A stretch of 64,000 nt of DNA from Insulibacter thermoxylanivorax (GCF_015472005.1 NZ_BMAQ01000004.1:1-64000), one strand, 5' to 3'. Shown: positions 1 to 8,207, counted from the stretch's first letter. The notes: generated by a model from the letters alone, not told the origin. Translations and numbers: made by a program.

Positions 1-13
1 CAAGGCGACTTTA

Positions 14-244
14 TTAATATAGCATACTCGAATCTATTTTTGCAACTGGTTTGTTATGGTTTTTAATATTTTCTTTTATCATCATCCTCCAACCTAACTT
101 CATGCCCAAACACAGCGCCGTTCCAACCAGCATCGCCGTAAGATTGCAGCCGCATGATCACATGATTGCAGTGCAGTTTCGCAGGACGAAGGTGTTCCAA
201 AGAACGAGTCGCAGAAATGGCCGTTTCATACCAGCCATTTTCAT
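14..244 (-). pseudogene. Possible degraded small membrane protein downstream of bofA
   Basis: Directly after bofA the minus strand has a 77-codon frame, ATG at 244 to TAA at 14, interrupted by one in-frame TGA at 160-158. Both halves read like one small membrane protein: a hydrophobic part near RPFLRLVLWNTFVL, then LTAMLVGTALCLGMKLGW and a basic tail. No good ribosome binding site is seen. A competing uninterrupted 63-codon frame (254 to 63) starts inside the bofA stop as TAATG, but its product is not hydrophobic and resembles nothing I know. Neither frame is recognised. A broken gene or a sequence error is the simplest reading. Confidence 0.25.
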
Positions 245-253
245 ATATTCGCA

Positions 254-520
254 TTAATTAAACACCAACAACTGCACGCCGTACAGCAGCGCAACCCCGG
301 GGATCCCCAGCAACCCGGCGATCATCACCGTTGGAATATTAATCGGAATCTGTACTTCACCTAAGATTCCCGTGACTTGCACACCATATACGATCAGTCC
401 CGCGATCAATAGATTTGCTGTGAAGCGCAGGAATGTCCCCGCATTCAGATGAGGTCTTAACAAGATATACAGCAGGATTCCAGCTGCTATAATGAATAAT
501 GCCCACCAGAAGTTGCTCAC
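254..520 (-). CDS. bofA: BofA, inhibitor of pro-sigma-K processing
   Basis: Small integral membrane protein of 88 residues. In Bacillus it sits in the outer forespore membrane with SpoIVFA and holds the SpoIVFB protease inactive until the forespore signal arrives. Two hydrophobic segments are visible (about residues 4-22 and 32-52), followed by the conserved family C-terminus with the NIPT and GIPGVALLYGVQLL stretches. The start is GTG with AGGAGGTG five bases upstream. It is last in the dnaX-ybaB-recR-yaaL-bofA order known from B. subtilis, which supports the name. Confidence 0.93.
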   Translation of the reverse strand: MSNFWWALFIIAAGILLYILLRPHLNAGTFLRFTANLLIAGLIVYGVQVTGILGEVQIPINIPTVMIAGLLGIPGVALLYGVQLLVFN

Positions 521-738
521 ACCTGCACCTCCTTCCTATATAAACGCAGCTAATAAGCTGTCAGCGATTAATTCCATCGTATTAAATTATCCATAAACAT
601 AGTTGCGGCGGAACTTCCCGCGAGGACGCTGACATAATATCATCTTAATATCAACTGTCATCTGCACCTTTCACCGTTAAACAAGCTCCGATCAGCCGAC
701 CGCAGGCCCGCAGAATGAGCGCACAGAATTCGGCTTCA

Positions 739-1332
739 TTATTCACCGTTCTTCGCCAGCCTTAACCTATGCATCTGTTTCGCTTCCCTAAGCAGCGATG
801 TGTAACGCTTCTCCGCCGCTATCAAAGAATAGATGGCATAGTCAATCTGATTCGCCTCAACGACCCAATCCAGCTTGCTCTGGGCGTTTTTCCACTGATC
901 CAATGCCTTCTGGCATTCTGCAGTCAGCTGAGCGTATTCTTCTTCGGTCACCGCTCTTAGTTGTTCCCTATGCGAATTCAGCCGCCGATTCTCCGCACTG
1001 CTCAGTTCCCCCCGAACCGCCGCCCCAGCAACTGGCCGTTCTATGATCACTTCCTCATCTGAACCGCCTGATTCATCCGCTGTATGATCCATTCTCTCTG
1101 CTGCTTCCAATTCAACATCCTCAGCCGCCTCATTGGACAACTTTCCCGCTCCCATCTCAACTGCATCCTCGATCGAATCGATCTCCATCCCTGCCCTCGA
1201 CTCTGCCGCTGCCTCTTCATCCACTGGTTCATGTACAGGTTCACTCACTGATTCGCGCCCGTCCCCCGCCCTCTGCTCTATGAACCGCCTTATGAGCCTG
1301 CTCCCAAGCAATCTCCATTCCCATCTCCGCAT
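739..1332 (-). CDS. yaaL: YaaL-like DUF2508 protein with a long acidic N-terminal extension
   Basis: Only the last 65 residues or so match the short YaaL/DUF2508 family found between recR and bofA in Bacillales: a helical region with the pattern QWKNAQSKLDWV, then DYAIYSLIAAEKRYTSLLREA. Family members are usually about 70-80 residues; this one is about 197 because of a Glu/Asp/Ala-rich, probably disordered extension (about residues 25-120). I chose the ATG at 1332 because GAGGGGGA lies ten bases upstream; an upstream start at 1419 has none. Function is unknown. Its identity rests on the C-terminal pattern plus position. Confidence 0.75.
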   Translation of the reverse strand: MRRWEWRLLGSRLIRRFIEQRAGDGRESVSEPVHEPVDEEAAAESRAGMEIDSIEDAVEMGAGKLSNEAAEDVELEAAERMDHTADESGGSDEEVIIERPVAGAAVRGELSSAENRRLNSHREQLRAVTEEEYAQLTAECQKALDQWKNAQSKLDWVVEANQIDYAIYSLIAAEKRYTSLLREAKQMHRLRLAKNGE

Positions 1333-1505
1333 GGCAGACTTGTCCCCCTCATGTACACAATTTACTACTAATACATAGTTGGGGACGGGGCAAATTAGAA
1401 CTATAAAATAAAAACTCAATAACCCAAGGTCATTATTGCTTCCTTATAAAGTTCGTCGCCTGCATCTGAGACGCGTAAAGACCAACTGCAATCTCTAAAA
1501 TCAAC

Positions 1506-1558
1506 AAAAAAACATGGCTTAGCAGGGGGCCTCAACCCTCGTAAACCATGTTGCCTGC
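1506..1558 (-). terminator. Terminator-like hairpin with a possible pseudoknot, upstream of yaaL
   Basis: Read on the minus strand, AACATGG (1552-1546) pairs with CCATGTT (1517-1511) and is followed by a run of Ts to 1504, so it looks like an intrinsic terminator. The 28-base loop is G/C-rich, and a CCTGC within it (1526-1522) can pair with GCAGG just 5' of the stem (1558-1554), giving an H-type pseudoknot or an alternative fold. It separates the damaged methyltransferase from yaaL. I do not recognise a known riboswitch class. Confidence 0.5.
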
Positions 1559-1607
1559 AGCGTCTTAATGGAGCGTGCTCCTCACCGAACATACTTTCCA
1601 GCAATAT

Positions 1608-2202
1608 TTACTTTTGCCAAACCAACATATATCGCCAGAACAGCTTCCGCTTCACTTGTGTTCCCGGTATATGCTTATCAGCTAACGAACGAATCTCATC
1701 TATTGTCATATAGCGGTCGCGCTGCCCATGCCTTTCCCAAACCTCTCGGGCATGCGGATCATCTTTTTTGAAGCCGGCCGTTTTTGATCAGATTCATGAA
1801 GATATTAGGAAGAAAAGCAAACCCCCTCAGCAGATGATCGCTCAGCGTGTTGGCTTTAACAAGATCTAAGATGATGAGTCTGCTGCCTTTTTTGAGTTTG
1901 TCCTTGGGAAAGTTCAGCAGCCATTCATAGGGCAGATGGTGTGCAGCCGCACTGGTTACTATGGCATCCAGACTGTTGTCCGCAACGTCCAGATCAAGAA
2001 CATTGCTGCATATATACTCGATATTAGGGTTCGAATGCAGCACCTTCGCCTTCTCAATCATCTGCTCCGCCAGATCAACGGCGATGACTCGCTGCGCTTT
2101 CTGGGCCGCCATGGCTGAGAGCTCTCCTTTTCCGCAGCCGATGTCCAAACATGTTTCCGCATGAACCGGTATGAAAGTCCTCCATACCACTCCCCCGTTC
2201 AC
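1608..2202 (-). pseudogene. Frameshifted SAM-dependent methyltransferase
   Basis: A class I methyltransferase. The SAM-binding motif I is LDIGCGKGELS, followed by motif-II-like VIAVDLAEQM and the AHHLPYEWLL region. The frame opened at 2202 stops after NGRLQKR, but removing one A from the A6 run at 1769-1764 restores a continuous C-terminus (KDDPHAREVWERHGQRDRYM and on to LVWQK, TAA at 1610-1608), typical of the family. It is therefore a frameshifted pseudogene, a homopolymer error, or a gene expressed by slippage. The N-terminus is also weak: GTG start, no ribosome binding site and only about 17 residues before motif I. The substrate is unknown. Confidence 0.75.
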
Positions 2203-2387
2203 TGTATCTTAACAACGAATTCCTTCCACTGCCCATCAGACGCTATCCATCTGCCAGCCGTCCATCCGCCCTCACTTCAACATCACTTATCGCCGCTATA
2301 TAACCATCTAGAATCCAGAGTCCGACAACAGAATGCTCCCTGAGCATCAACCTGCAGTTCCAACATTCGCTCCCGCTACGACTCCCC

Positions 2388-2984
2388 CTATAACTCGCGA
2401 CGTCCTTCCAATGCCTTCGATAAGGTCACTTCATCGGCGTACTCAAGATCTCCGCCTACAGGCAGCCCGTGAGCGATGCGCGTTACCTTGATGCCGAAGG
2501 GTTTAATCAAACGGGAGAGGTACATCGCCGTCGCTTCCCCTTCGATATTGGGATTCGTTGCGATGATGAGTTCCTGTACCGTCTCATCGGTCAAGCGATT
2601 GAGCAGCTCGTTGATCCGGATATCATCTGGACCGATCCCCTCAACCGGCGAGATCGCACCGTGAAGCACATGGTACATCCCTTGGAATTCCTTCGTTCGC
2701 TCCATCGCGATGAGATCCTTCGGCTCCTCTACGACGCAGATCGCCGAACGATCCCTGCTCTTATCCTGACAGATGCGGCACGGATCCGTATCCGTGATGT
2801 TGCAGCAGATGGAGCAATATTGCAGATTACGTTTAACACTGACTAACGCCTTAGCGAAGTCCATGACATCGTTCTCTTCCATGCGCAGGACATAGAAAGC
2901 CAGCCGGCTTGCCGTCTTAGGCCCGATGCCCGGCAGTCTAGAGAAAGCATCGATCAACTTCGCAATCGGTTCTGGATAATACAC
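2388..2984 (-). CDS. recR: RecR recombination mediator
   Basis: 198 residues, the normal RecR length. RecR acts with RecO and RecF to load RecA on gapped DNA. The sequence shows the N-terminal helix-hairpin-helix ([17 protein letters not shown]), a four-cysteine zinc finger ([17 protein letters not shown], about residues 57-72), the Toprim domain starting at [14 protein letters not shown], and the C-terminal Walker-B-like region ending in [15 protein letters not shown]-type residues. GTG start with AAGGGGAA seven bases upstream. It follows ybaB after a terminator, so it may have its own promoter. Confidence 0.98.
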   Translation of the reverse strand: MYYPEPIAKLIDAFSRLPGIGPKTASRLAFYVLRMEENDVMDFAKALVSVKRNLQYCSICCNITDTDPCRICQDKSRDRSAICVVEEPKDLIAMERTKEFQGMYHVLHGAISPVEGIGPDDIRINELLNRLTDETVQELIIATNPNIEGEATAMYLSRLIKPFGIKVTRIAHGLPVGGDLEYADEVTLSKALEGRREL

Positions 2985-3034
2985 CTGTCATTCCCCTTTG
3001 CTGTCATTAGATCACTCCTAATACAAAGAACAAA

Positions 3035-3062
3035 GGTTGGCCGCTGTATAGAGCAACCAACC
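3035..3062 (-). terminator. Terminator downstream of ybaB
   Basis: On the minus strand GGTTGG (3062-3057) pairs with CCAACC (3040-3035) and is followed by TTTGTTCTTTG. It lies between ybaB and recR and would end or attenuate the dnaX-ybaB transcript. Confidence 0.6.
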
Positions 3063-3125
3063 TCACCCGGCTGATCAGGGCTATGTAGCGTGTGTCAAAG
3101 TTTGATGCCTGTGCATGATTCAGCC

Positions 3126-3443
3126 TTAGAATAATCCGGGCAGATTCAAGCCTCCTGTGAAGCGGCCTAAGTCCTGACTTACCAATTCGTCAGCCTTCGC
3201 CAGGGCATCGTTCACCGCTGCCATCACCAGGTCTTGCAGCATCTCCACATCATCCGGGTCAACGGCTTCAGGATTAATCGTGATGCCCAGCACTTTCTTA
3301 TGCCCATTCATGCTGACCGTTACCACACCGCCGCCGGCCGAGCCTTCGACGGTTTTGTTCGCCAGCTCTTCCTGGGCTTTCATCATTTGTTCCTGCATTT
3401 TCTTAAATTGTCTCATCATCTGATTCATATTACGCATATTCAT
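3126..3443 (-). CDS. ybaB: YbaB/EbfC family nucleoid-associated protein
   Basis: 105-residue DNA-binding protein of the YbaB/EbfC family, which almost always follows dnaX and precedes recR. The N-terminus is a Met/Gln-rich helix ([20 protein letters not shown]), then the beta region with [20 protein letters not shown], and the C-terminal helix [19 protein letters not shown]. It binds DNA as a dimer; its exact role is unsettled in the family. It lies 59 bases after dnaX and is probably co-transcribed with it. Confidence 0.95.
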   Translation of the reverse strand: MNMRNMNQMMRQFKKMQEQMMKAQEELANKTVEGSAGGGVVTVSMNGHKKVLGITINPEAVDPDDVEMLQDLVMAAVNDALAKADELVSQDLGRFTGGLNLPGLF

Positions 3444-3502
3444 CGCTAATCATCCTTTCTGTCAGCTTCATACATTCGCCCTGTCCCCAGTCTAATCCTG
3501 CA

Positions 3503-5257
3503 TCATTCATCCTTAATTTTCACCAGATCTTCCCCGAAGAGCTGAATCGCTTCCTTAATCCATTCCTGCTCCTCCGGCTCTTCTTCATGGGTTAATTGCA
3601 GGACCTCGGGTCGTGACGTTGCTCTATGATCATCGGCCCGCTCTTGAGCGGCTTGCCAATCATTCCTCATCACAGTTGCGATCGAAAGGGGCTGGCCGAG
3701 CACTTCTTGAATGACCTGCTCGATCAGCTGACGATTCGCAGGTTTCTCCGTCGTCTCGCGATGCATCGCACTCTTAAAAGCAAGCAACAGCGAGTCCTTC
3801 GCCACGGCCACTGGTTCGCCGTCGATGAGCCATGCATGCACCGTAATCTTCCGATCCTTGACCTGCTGCAGGATCAGCGGCCATTGATCCAGTACTTTGG
3901 CCATCGCTGCTTCATCCGCCTGCTCGATGAACATCTGAAGCGCGGCCGCTGACTTGATGCTGCGAGCCGGCTGTTTCCTTGCGGATGCTGCCTCTCGCCG
4001 CATTCTGCTCATCATGCCGGGCTGATCCGCAGGCTCCATGGCAGCCGTTCGATTCGCTGCAATCCCTTGTTGACGCAGTGCCGTCACCTCTTGCTGCAGC
4101 TTCTGTACAGCGGCTCTCAGCTGATCCAGCTCCTGTTTCCACGGTGCATCGGATATATTCACCGTAGCGGTTCCCGTGTCCGTACATAACTTCAGCACAG
4201 CGACTTCCAAGATCGTCTGGGGCTGAACCGCATACTTCAGCTCCACTTGGTAGCGGTTGATCGTCTCGATAATGGCAAAGAGCCTCTCCCGTCCGAAACG
4301 TTCGGCCAGCTGACGATGGGCTTCGAGATCATGCAGCCTCTCTTGCAGCGCCATCGTATCCGGGGCCATGAGCGCCATGAGCAAATCCCGGAAATAGAGT
4401 AACATATTTTCCAAGCATTTGTCTGCACTCTTGCCATCCTGGATGAAATGATCGACGATTTCGAGCGCCCGGCCGATACTGTGCTCCAGTACCGCCTCAG
4501 CAAGTTCCTGAAACTGTTCCTGCGGGATGCCGCCGGTGATAGCCACAGCCGTCTCGTAAGTAACCTGTGAACCCGAGAAGGCCGATACCTGATCCAACAA
4601 GCTGAGGGCATCGCGCATGCCGCCGTCGCTTAATCTGGCCAGATAGTGCAGCGCCCGTTCTTCTGCTTCGATTCCTTCTTCAGCGCAGATCATCCGCATG
4701 CGTTCGACCTGTTCCGTTAACGGCACGCGGCGAAAATCAAACCTCTGACAACGCGAGATGATCGTCGCAGGCAGTTTGTGGGGCTCGGTGGTAGCGAGGA
4801 TGAACATCGCATGCTCAGGCGGTTCCTCCAGCGTCTTAAGCAAGGCGTTAAAGGCTTCCGGTGTTAACATATGCACTTCATCGATGATATACACCTTGCG
4901 GCGTACTTCAGCTGGTGCATATTTGACCTTGTCGCGGATCTCCCGAATCTCTTCGACGCCGCGGTTGGAAGCCGCGTCGATCTCGACCACGTCCATCACC
5001 GCACCTGACTGAATCCGCTGACAAGCCGAGCATTCATTGCACGGCGCATGCTCAAGACCTCTTTCGCAGTTCACCGCCTTCGCCAGAATCTTCGCCGTAC
5101 TCGTCTTACCAGTTCCGCGGGGGCCGCTGAATAAATATGCATGGGATACCTTGTTTTCCTTCAGTGAATTGTGCAGCGTCTGTGTGATGTGCTGCTGCCC
5201 CACGACGTCCTGGAACGTCTGCGGCCGCCAAGCACGATACAATGCCACTCTGTTCAA
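3503..5257 (-). CDS. dnaX: DNA polymerase III subunits gamma/tau
   Basis: Clamp-loader ATPase of the replisome. Walker A is GPRGTGKTSTAK (about residues 45-56), a four-cysteine zinc module (CERGLEHAPCNECSAC) follows, then Walker B VYIIDEVHML and the sensor-1 region LATTEPHKLPATIISRCQRF. The C-terminal third is variable and Gln/Ala-rich, as in tau domains. I prefer the TTG at 5257 (MNRVALYRAWRPQ): it gives four residues before the conserved ALYR, and GAGGGG lies eight bases upstream. GTG at 5248 or 5266 is possible. A Bacillus-type protein has no need of the E. coli frameshift. Confidence 0.97.
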   Translation of the reverse strand: MNRVALYRAWRPQTFQDVVGQQHITQTLHNSLKENKVSHAYLFSGPRGTGKTSTAKILAKAVNCERGLEHAPCNECSACQRIQSGAVMDVVEIDAASNRGVEEIREIRDKVKYAPAEVRRKVYIIDEVHMLTPEAFNALLKTLEEPPEHAMFILATTEPHKLPATIISRCQRFDFRRVPLTEQVERMRMICAEEGIEAEERALHYLARLSDGGMRDALSLLDQVSAFSGSQVTYETAVAITGGIPQEQFQELAEAVLEHSIGRALEIVDHFIQDGKSADKCLENMLLYFRDLLMALMAPDTMALQERLHDLEAHRQLAERFGRERLFAIIETINRYQVELKYAVQPQTILEVAVLKLCTDTGTATVNISDAPWKQELDQLRAAVQKLQQEVTALRQQGIAANRTAAMEPADQPGMMSRMRREAASARKQPARSIKSAAALQMFIEQADEAAMAKVLDQWPLILQQVKDRKITVHAWLIDGEPVAVAKDSLLLAFKSAMHRETTEKPANRQLIEQVIQEVLGQPLSIATVMRNDWQAAQERADDHRATSRPEVLQLTHEEEPEEQEWIKEAIQLFGEDLVKIKDE

Positions 5258-5356
5258 GCCCCTCACCCCTCGTTGGTTAACACACTCCCTCCATTATACT
5301 ATAACGATTCTGGGGGGTAAACGACGCCGCCCTGCCGCCTCTTGCCTGAGATGCTA

Positions 5357-6859
5357 TCAGCCTTGGGCAGGCAGGGTAATCGTAAAAGTCGTGCCATAAC
5401 CTTTGCTTCGCACCCTGATGTATCCCCCCATATCATGAATAATCCGCTGACAGACGGCCAGTCCCAACCCCGTGCCGTTTTCCTTGGTCGTGAAGAACGG
5501 ATCGAAGATTTTGTCCATGATATAGTTCGGGATTCCAGGACCCGTATCTTGAATATCCACGTGAATCTGACGATCCTTTCCCACCCGCTCTATGATCGTC
5601 AGCACGCCCGTGCCTTCCATGGATTCTATGGCGTTCTTAGAAATATTGAGAAACACCTGTTTTAACAGTTCACTGTCTGCAATCACCAATGGAAGTGCCG
5701 GTTCATGGATGTATCGCACAGTGATCCCGTAGAGATTGGCTTCACTTTCGATGATTGGAAGGATATTGCGGATCGTACCGGCAACCGAGGTCGGACGATA
5801 GCGCACATCTTTGGGTTTGCTGAGCAGCAGAAATTCATTGACCAGCTCATTGATGCGGTCGATTTCGTTCTTCATGATCGTCAGATAGCCGACTTCGCGA
5901 TCGAGTTTCTGGTTCTCGAGCGCCGATTGCAAGAGCTGTATGAATCCTCGGAGAGAGGTGAGGGGATTGCGGATCTCATGAGCTGTTCCTGCGGCAATCT
6001 GACCGATCATTGCTAAGCGGTCGCTGCGGTGCAGCTGCGCTTCCAACGAGCGCAAATTCGAAACGTCCTTCATGATCACATAAGCACCTACGATATCCTC
6101 TGATTCATCTTTCAGCACATTGGAATCGATGAGCAGATCATACCCCTGATGAGCGTTGTGCCAATGGACCGCTCGATTGCGCACGACCACTCCCTGCAGC
6201 AAGGATGGATGCACTAATCGGCTTTCCACCGGAACCGCTTCGAATAATTCATCGATGGTTTTGTTCAATATACAATCTCGGCGATGTCCAAGGATTGAAC
6301 AAGCCATATCACTGATTTCAACCAGTCGTCCATATGGATCGAACAGCATGACCCCCAGATTCACATTCCGCAGGAAAGAATCTGAAAATTGCTGCAGCAG
6401 TGTCCGATGTTTCTTCTTGTTCAGGTGAGGCAAGTACAGCATGCTCATCTCAACGGATTCATCGGCGATGATGCGGGAGATAAACGCCTCCGAGACGATC
6501 CAATCGCCGTTTTTAGCCTTCACCTCGATCTTCGGCAAGGAGTTGGTTTCACGAATATGAGTCTTACAATGGAGATAGAAATCCTCCAATGAAGTGAAAC
6601 CCCGCAAGATATCTGTATAAGTTCTCCCTTGAAGTTCCATTGCTGTATATCCCATCGCTTGCATGAAAGTTGTCGATAACCTGGAGATCTTGCCCTCTTC
6701 GTCGATTAAAACAATAGAACTGCTCGGGTAACATCCGATAAAATGAAACAAGGACTGTAAAGATAATGGAATCTTTAAATCCATAGAAGACAACAAATTT
6801 TTCACCTCACACCCATGACAGTTCAACATAGTTTTGGTACTTTTTTCCGTATTATTCAT
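5357..6859 (-). CDS. PAS-domain sensor histidine kinase, sporulation-kinase type
   Basis: 500 residues with no membrane segment, so probably cytosolic. Two PAS-like modules (about residues 45-145 and 160-265) precede a HisKA domain with phospho-acceptor His294 in GTAHEIRNPLTSLRGFIQLL and an ATPase domain with N box NISKNAIESM, G1 DTGPGIP, F box FDPFFTTK and G2 GTGLGLAV. The HisKA sequence is of the KinA/KinE type that feeds the Spo0F-Spo0B-Spo0A relay, and spo0F lies about 6.6 kb away, but no response regulator is adjacent. A short Cys-containing motif (CHGC, residues 14-17) is present at the N-terminus. Relay membership is inference. Confidence 0.9.
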   Translation of the reverse strand: MNNTEKSTKTMLNCHGCEVKNLLSSMDLKIPLSLQSLFHFIGCYPSSSIVLIDEEGKISRLSTTFMQAMGYTAMELQGRTYTDILRGFTSLEDFYLHCKTHIRETNSLPKIEVKAKNGDWIVSEAFISRIIADESVEMSMLYLPHLNKKKHRTLLQQFSDSFLRNVNLGVMLFDPYGRLVEISDMACSILGHRRDCILNKTIDELFEAVPVESRLVHPSLLQGVVVRNRAVHWHNAHQGYDLLIDSNVLKDESEDIVGAYVIMKDVSNLRSLEAQLHRSDRLAMIGQIAAGTAHEIRNPLTSLRGFIQLLQSALENQKLDREVGYLTIMKNEIDRINELVNEFLLLSKPKDVRYRPTSVAGTIRNILPIIESEANLYGITVRYIHEPALPLVIADSELLKQVFLNISKNAIESMEGTGVLTIIERVGKDRQIHVDIQDTGPGIPNYIMDKIFDPFFTTKENGTGLGLAVCQRIIHDMGGYIRVRSKGYGTTFTITLPAQG

Positions 6860-6975
6860 TCAACATATGTATAACAACTCCTGCAATCCATTACAAAAAC
6901 AGTCCATCAGACCCATTTCTAGGACGTATTTTAAGCAAAATGGGGTTAAAAATAGGGAGTATTGCCGATAGGAAA

Positions 6976-6987
6976 ATTGTCGACAAT
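6976..6987. promoter_or_regulatory. Possible Spo0A-box-like palindrome upstream of the kinase gene
   Basis: ATTGTCGACAAT is a perfect 12-base palindrome about 120 bases upstream of the kinase start. On each strand it contains TGTCGAC, one base off the Spo0A box TGTCGAA. A single near-match could be chance. Confidence 0.3.
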
Positions 6988-7009
6988 ATAAGGGTTTGTT
7001 CAAAAAGTC

Positions 7010-7432
7010 GGTCCAAAAGTCAGTAAAAAAAATCAGTACTGTGGACGCCCCTTTACGTGTGTATGAACATGCAAACGAGCAGATCCGGTGCTTGAGACGT
7101 CAGGTGAATGAGTCGGCAGGCGCATGAAAGGCGAGAAATGTTTTAGCGTGGTAATGATGCGAATCGGTGTGTGAGACAACAAGGATTGTTGTCTCAGAGT
7201 ACGTGGAGGGGAGATTAATGTGCGAAACGACAGTTCTTGTTGACTCAACTGCGTAAGACGCAGGAAATACAAGTGAAACGACACTTTCTGTTGACTCAAC
7301 TGCGCCGAGGCAGGAAGACAGTGCGAGACGACAGATTCTGTTGGCTCAGATCACATACAGATAAGCGGAATATATACACAAAGGGCTGTCCTTCAGTCAG
7401 TCATCGCCGACTTACTGGACAGCCCCGTAATT
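7010..7432. repeat. Interspersed hairpin-array repeat, copy A
   Basis: This fills most of the gene-free 6860-7458 interval. Four hairpins of about 25 bases recur: 7172-7196 (perfect 11-base arms, loop GGA), about 7222-7246, 7274-7298 and 7324-7348. The consensus is TGAGACRACA, 5-base loop, TGTTGWCTCA, and start-to-start distances are about 50-52 bases. The right end is a larger hairpin, GGGCTGTCC (7383-7391) with GGACAGCCC (7417-7425). The left end (about 7010-7075) resembles the same module inverted, but decayed. Related copies lie near 39.6 and 63.7 kb. An open frame on the minus strand here is only translated repeat. The right hairpin can also terminate the SRP RNA transcript. Confidence 0.85.
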
Positions 7433-7458
7433 CGTACATGATATGATATGAAATAATA

Positions 7459-7728
7459 AACCGTGCACCTGCCATTGATCATAGAGCCCAAGCTTTTCCC
7501 CCGCACTCAGCTCAGATCAGGCACCCCTTCGGCACATGAAACATCTTACTTACGGCTGCTTCCTTCCGGACCTGACCGGGTTCGTAAGCATTCATTGCGA
7601 AGGACCCGACCGTCAACACTGGGTAACGGGAGCTAGTCCTCATACTCTATGACCGCTGACAGGAATTCGACCCCGCTGCAGCGGATTGCGGGTTACAGGG
7701 CACCGCTACCTCCCCGTCTAGCACGGCA
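7459..7728 (-). ncRNA. ffs: Signal recognition particle RNA, long Bacillus type
   Basis: The universally conserved S-domain loop GGTCAGGTCCGGAAGGAAGC lies at 7577-7558 on the minus strand. The 5' end (GGGGAGGTAGCGGTGCCCTG) and 3' end (GGTGCACGG) match the ends of B. subtilis scRNA, so the Alu domain is present and the gene is about 270 nt, not the roughly 110-nt 4.5S type. It pairs with Ffh and HBsu/FtsY in co-translational membrane targeting. As in B. subtilis it precedes the dnaX block, here with the kinase gene between. Ends are placed by similarity and may be off by a few bases. Confidence 0.96.
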
Positions 7729-7734
7729 TGACTT

Positions 7735-7764
7735 AGTATATCAAATATCCGGCCTTGATATCAA
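7735..7764 (-). promoter_or_regulatory. Sigma-A promoter of the SRP RNA gene
   Basis: On the minus strand, TTGATA (7764-7759), an 18-base spacer and TATACT (7740-7735) stand directly upstream of the inferred RNA start near 7728. Confidence 0.7.
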
Positions 7765-7839
7765 CCTCGTTTGTCCTGGAAACAGCACCAGATCTTCCTG
7801 TACAGCGTCCAACAAACGCATTTGTTCATGGAGCGCACC

Positions 7840-7885
7840 AAAAAAAGACACCTTCTCTGATCATCATGTGATCCGAGAAGGTGCC
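7840..7885 (-). terminator. Terminator of rpmE
   Basis: On the minus strand a long stem, GGCACCTTCTCGGATCA with its near-complement ending in AGAAGGTGTC, is followed by seven Ts. It lies just after the rpmE stop and separates rpmE from the SRP RNA promoter. Confidence 0.9.
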
Positions 7886-7917
7886 TATATACTTGTTGTA
7901 TACATGGAAATGCTGGA

Positions 7918-8115
7918 TTATAGTCCGTATTTTTTCTTGAACTTTTCGACACGACCGCCGGCATCGACGAACTTCTGCTTACCCGTGAAGAATGGGTGGC
8001 ATACAGAGCAGATCTCCACACGAAGATTTTCTTTCACCGAGCCGGTTTCAAATGTATTCCCGCATGCGCAAGTGACCGTCGTCACGTGGTAGGTAGGATG
8101 AATTCCCTGTTTCAT
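7918..8115 (-). CDS. rpmE: Ribosomal protein L31, zinc-binding form
   Basis: 65-residue protein of the large ribosomal subunit, starting [22 protein letters not shown]. It retains the cysteines of the zinc-binding C+ form (CACG and [24 protein letters not shown]). In Bacillales the zinc form is often replaced by a zinc-free paralogue under zinc starvation; no paralogue is in this window. It has its own promoter and terminator. It stands downstream of rho as in B. subtilis, but with a radical SAM gene inserted between. Confidence 0.98.
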   Translation of the reverse strand: MKQGIHPTYHVTTVTCACGNTFETGSVKENLRVEICSVCHPFFTGKQKFVDAGGRVEKFKKKYGL

Positions 8116-8178
8116 CGATCGTTCACCTCTTTCCGCCCTGAACTCTTAGAGCTCAGAGTAAAATTGACACATGAGAAG

Positions 8179-8207
8179 ATTATAGCACGCTCGCCCGGTC
8201 GTTGCAA
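8179..8207 (-). promoter_or_regulatory. Sigma-A promoter of rpmE
   Basis: On the minus strand, TTGCAA (8207-8202), a 17-base spacer and a perfect TATAAT (8184-8179) stand about 64 bases upstream of the rpmE start. Confidence 0.75.

Noticed and set aside
1416-1604. 62-codon minus-strand frame
   Set aside because: It runs through the terminator-like hairpin and the end of the broken methyltransferase; no family and no start signal.
3503-5257. Programmed frameshift in dnaX
   Set aside because: No A-rich slippery heptamer with a following stem was seen at the usual place, and Bacillus-type dnaX makes a single tau product.
7033-7299. Open frame of 88 codons on the minus strand
   Set aside because: Its product is translated hairpin repeat (SQQ and LSF units recurring), without a ribosome binding site.
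7172-7348. CRISPR array
   Set aside because: Repeats of 25 bases with 25-base spacers look CRISPR-like, but the repeats differ from each other at several positions, the spacers resemble one another, and no cas gene is present.
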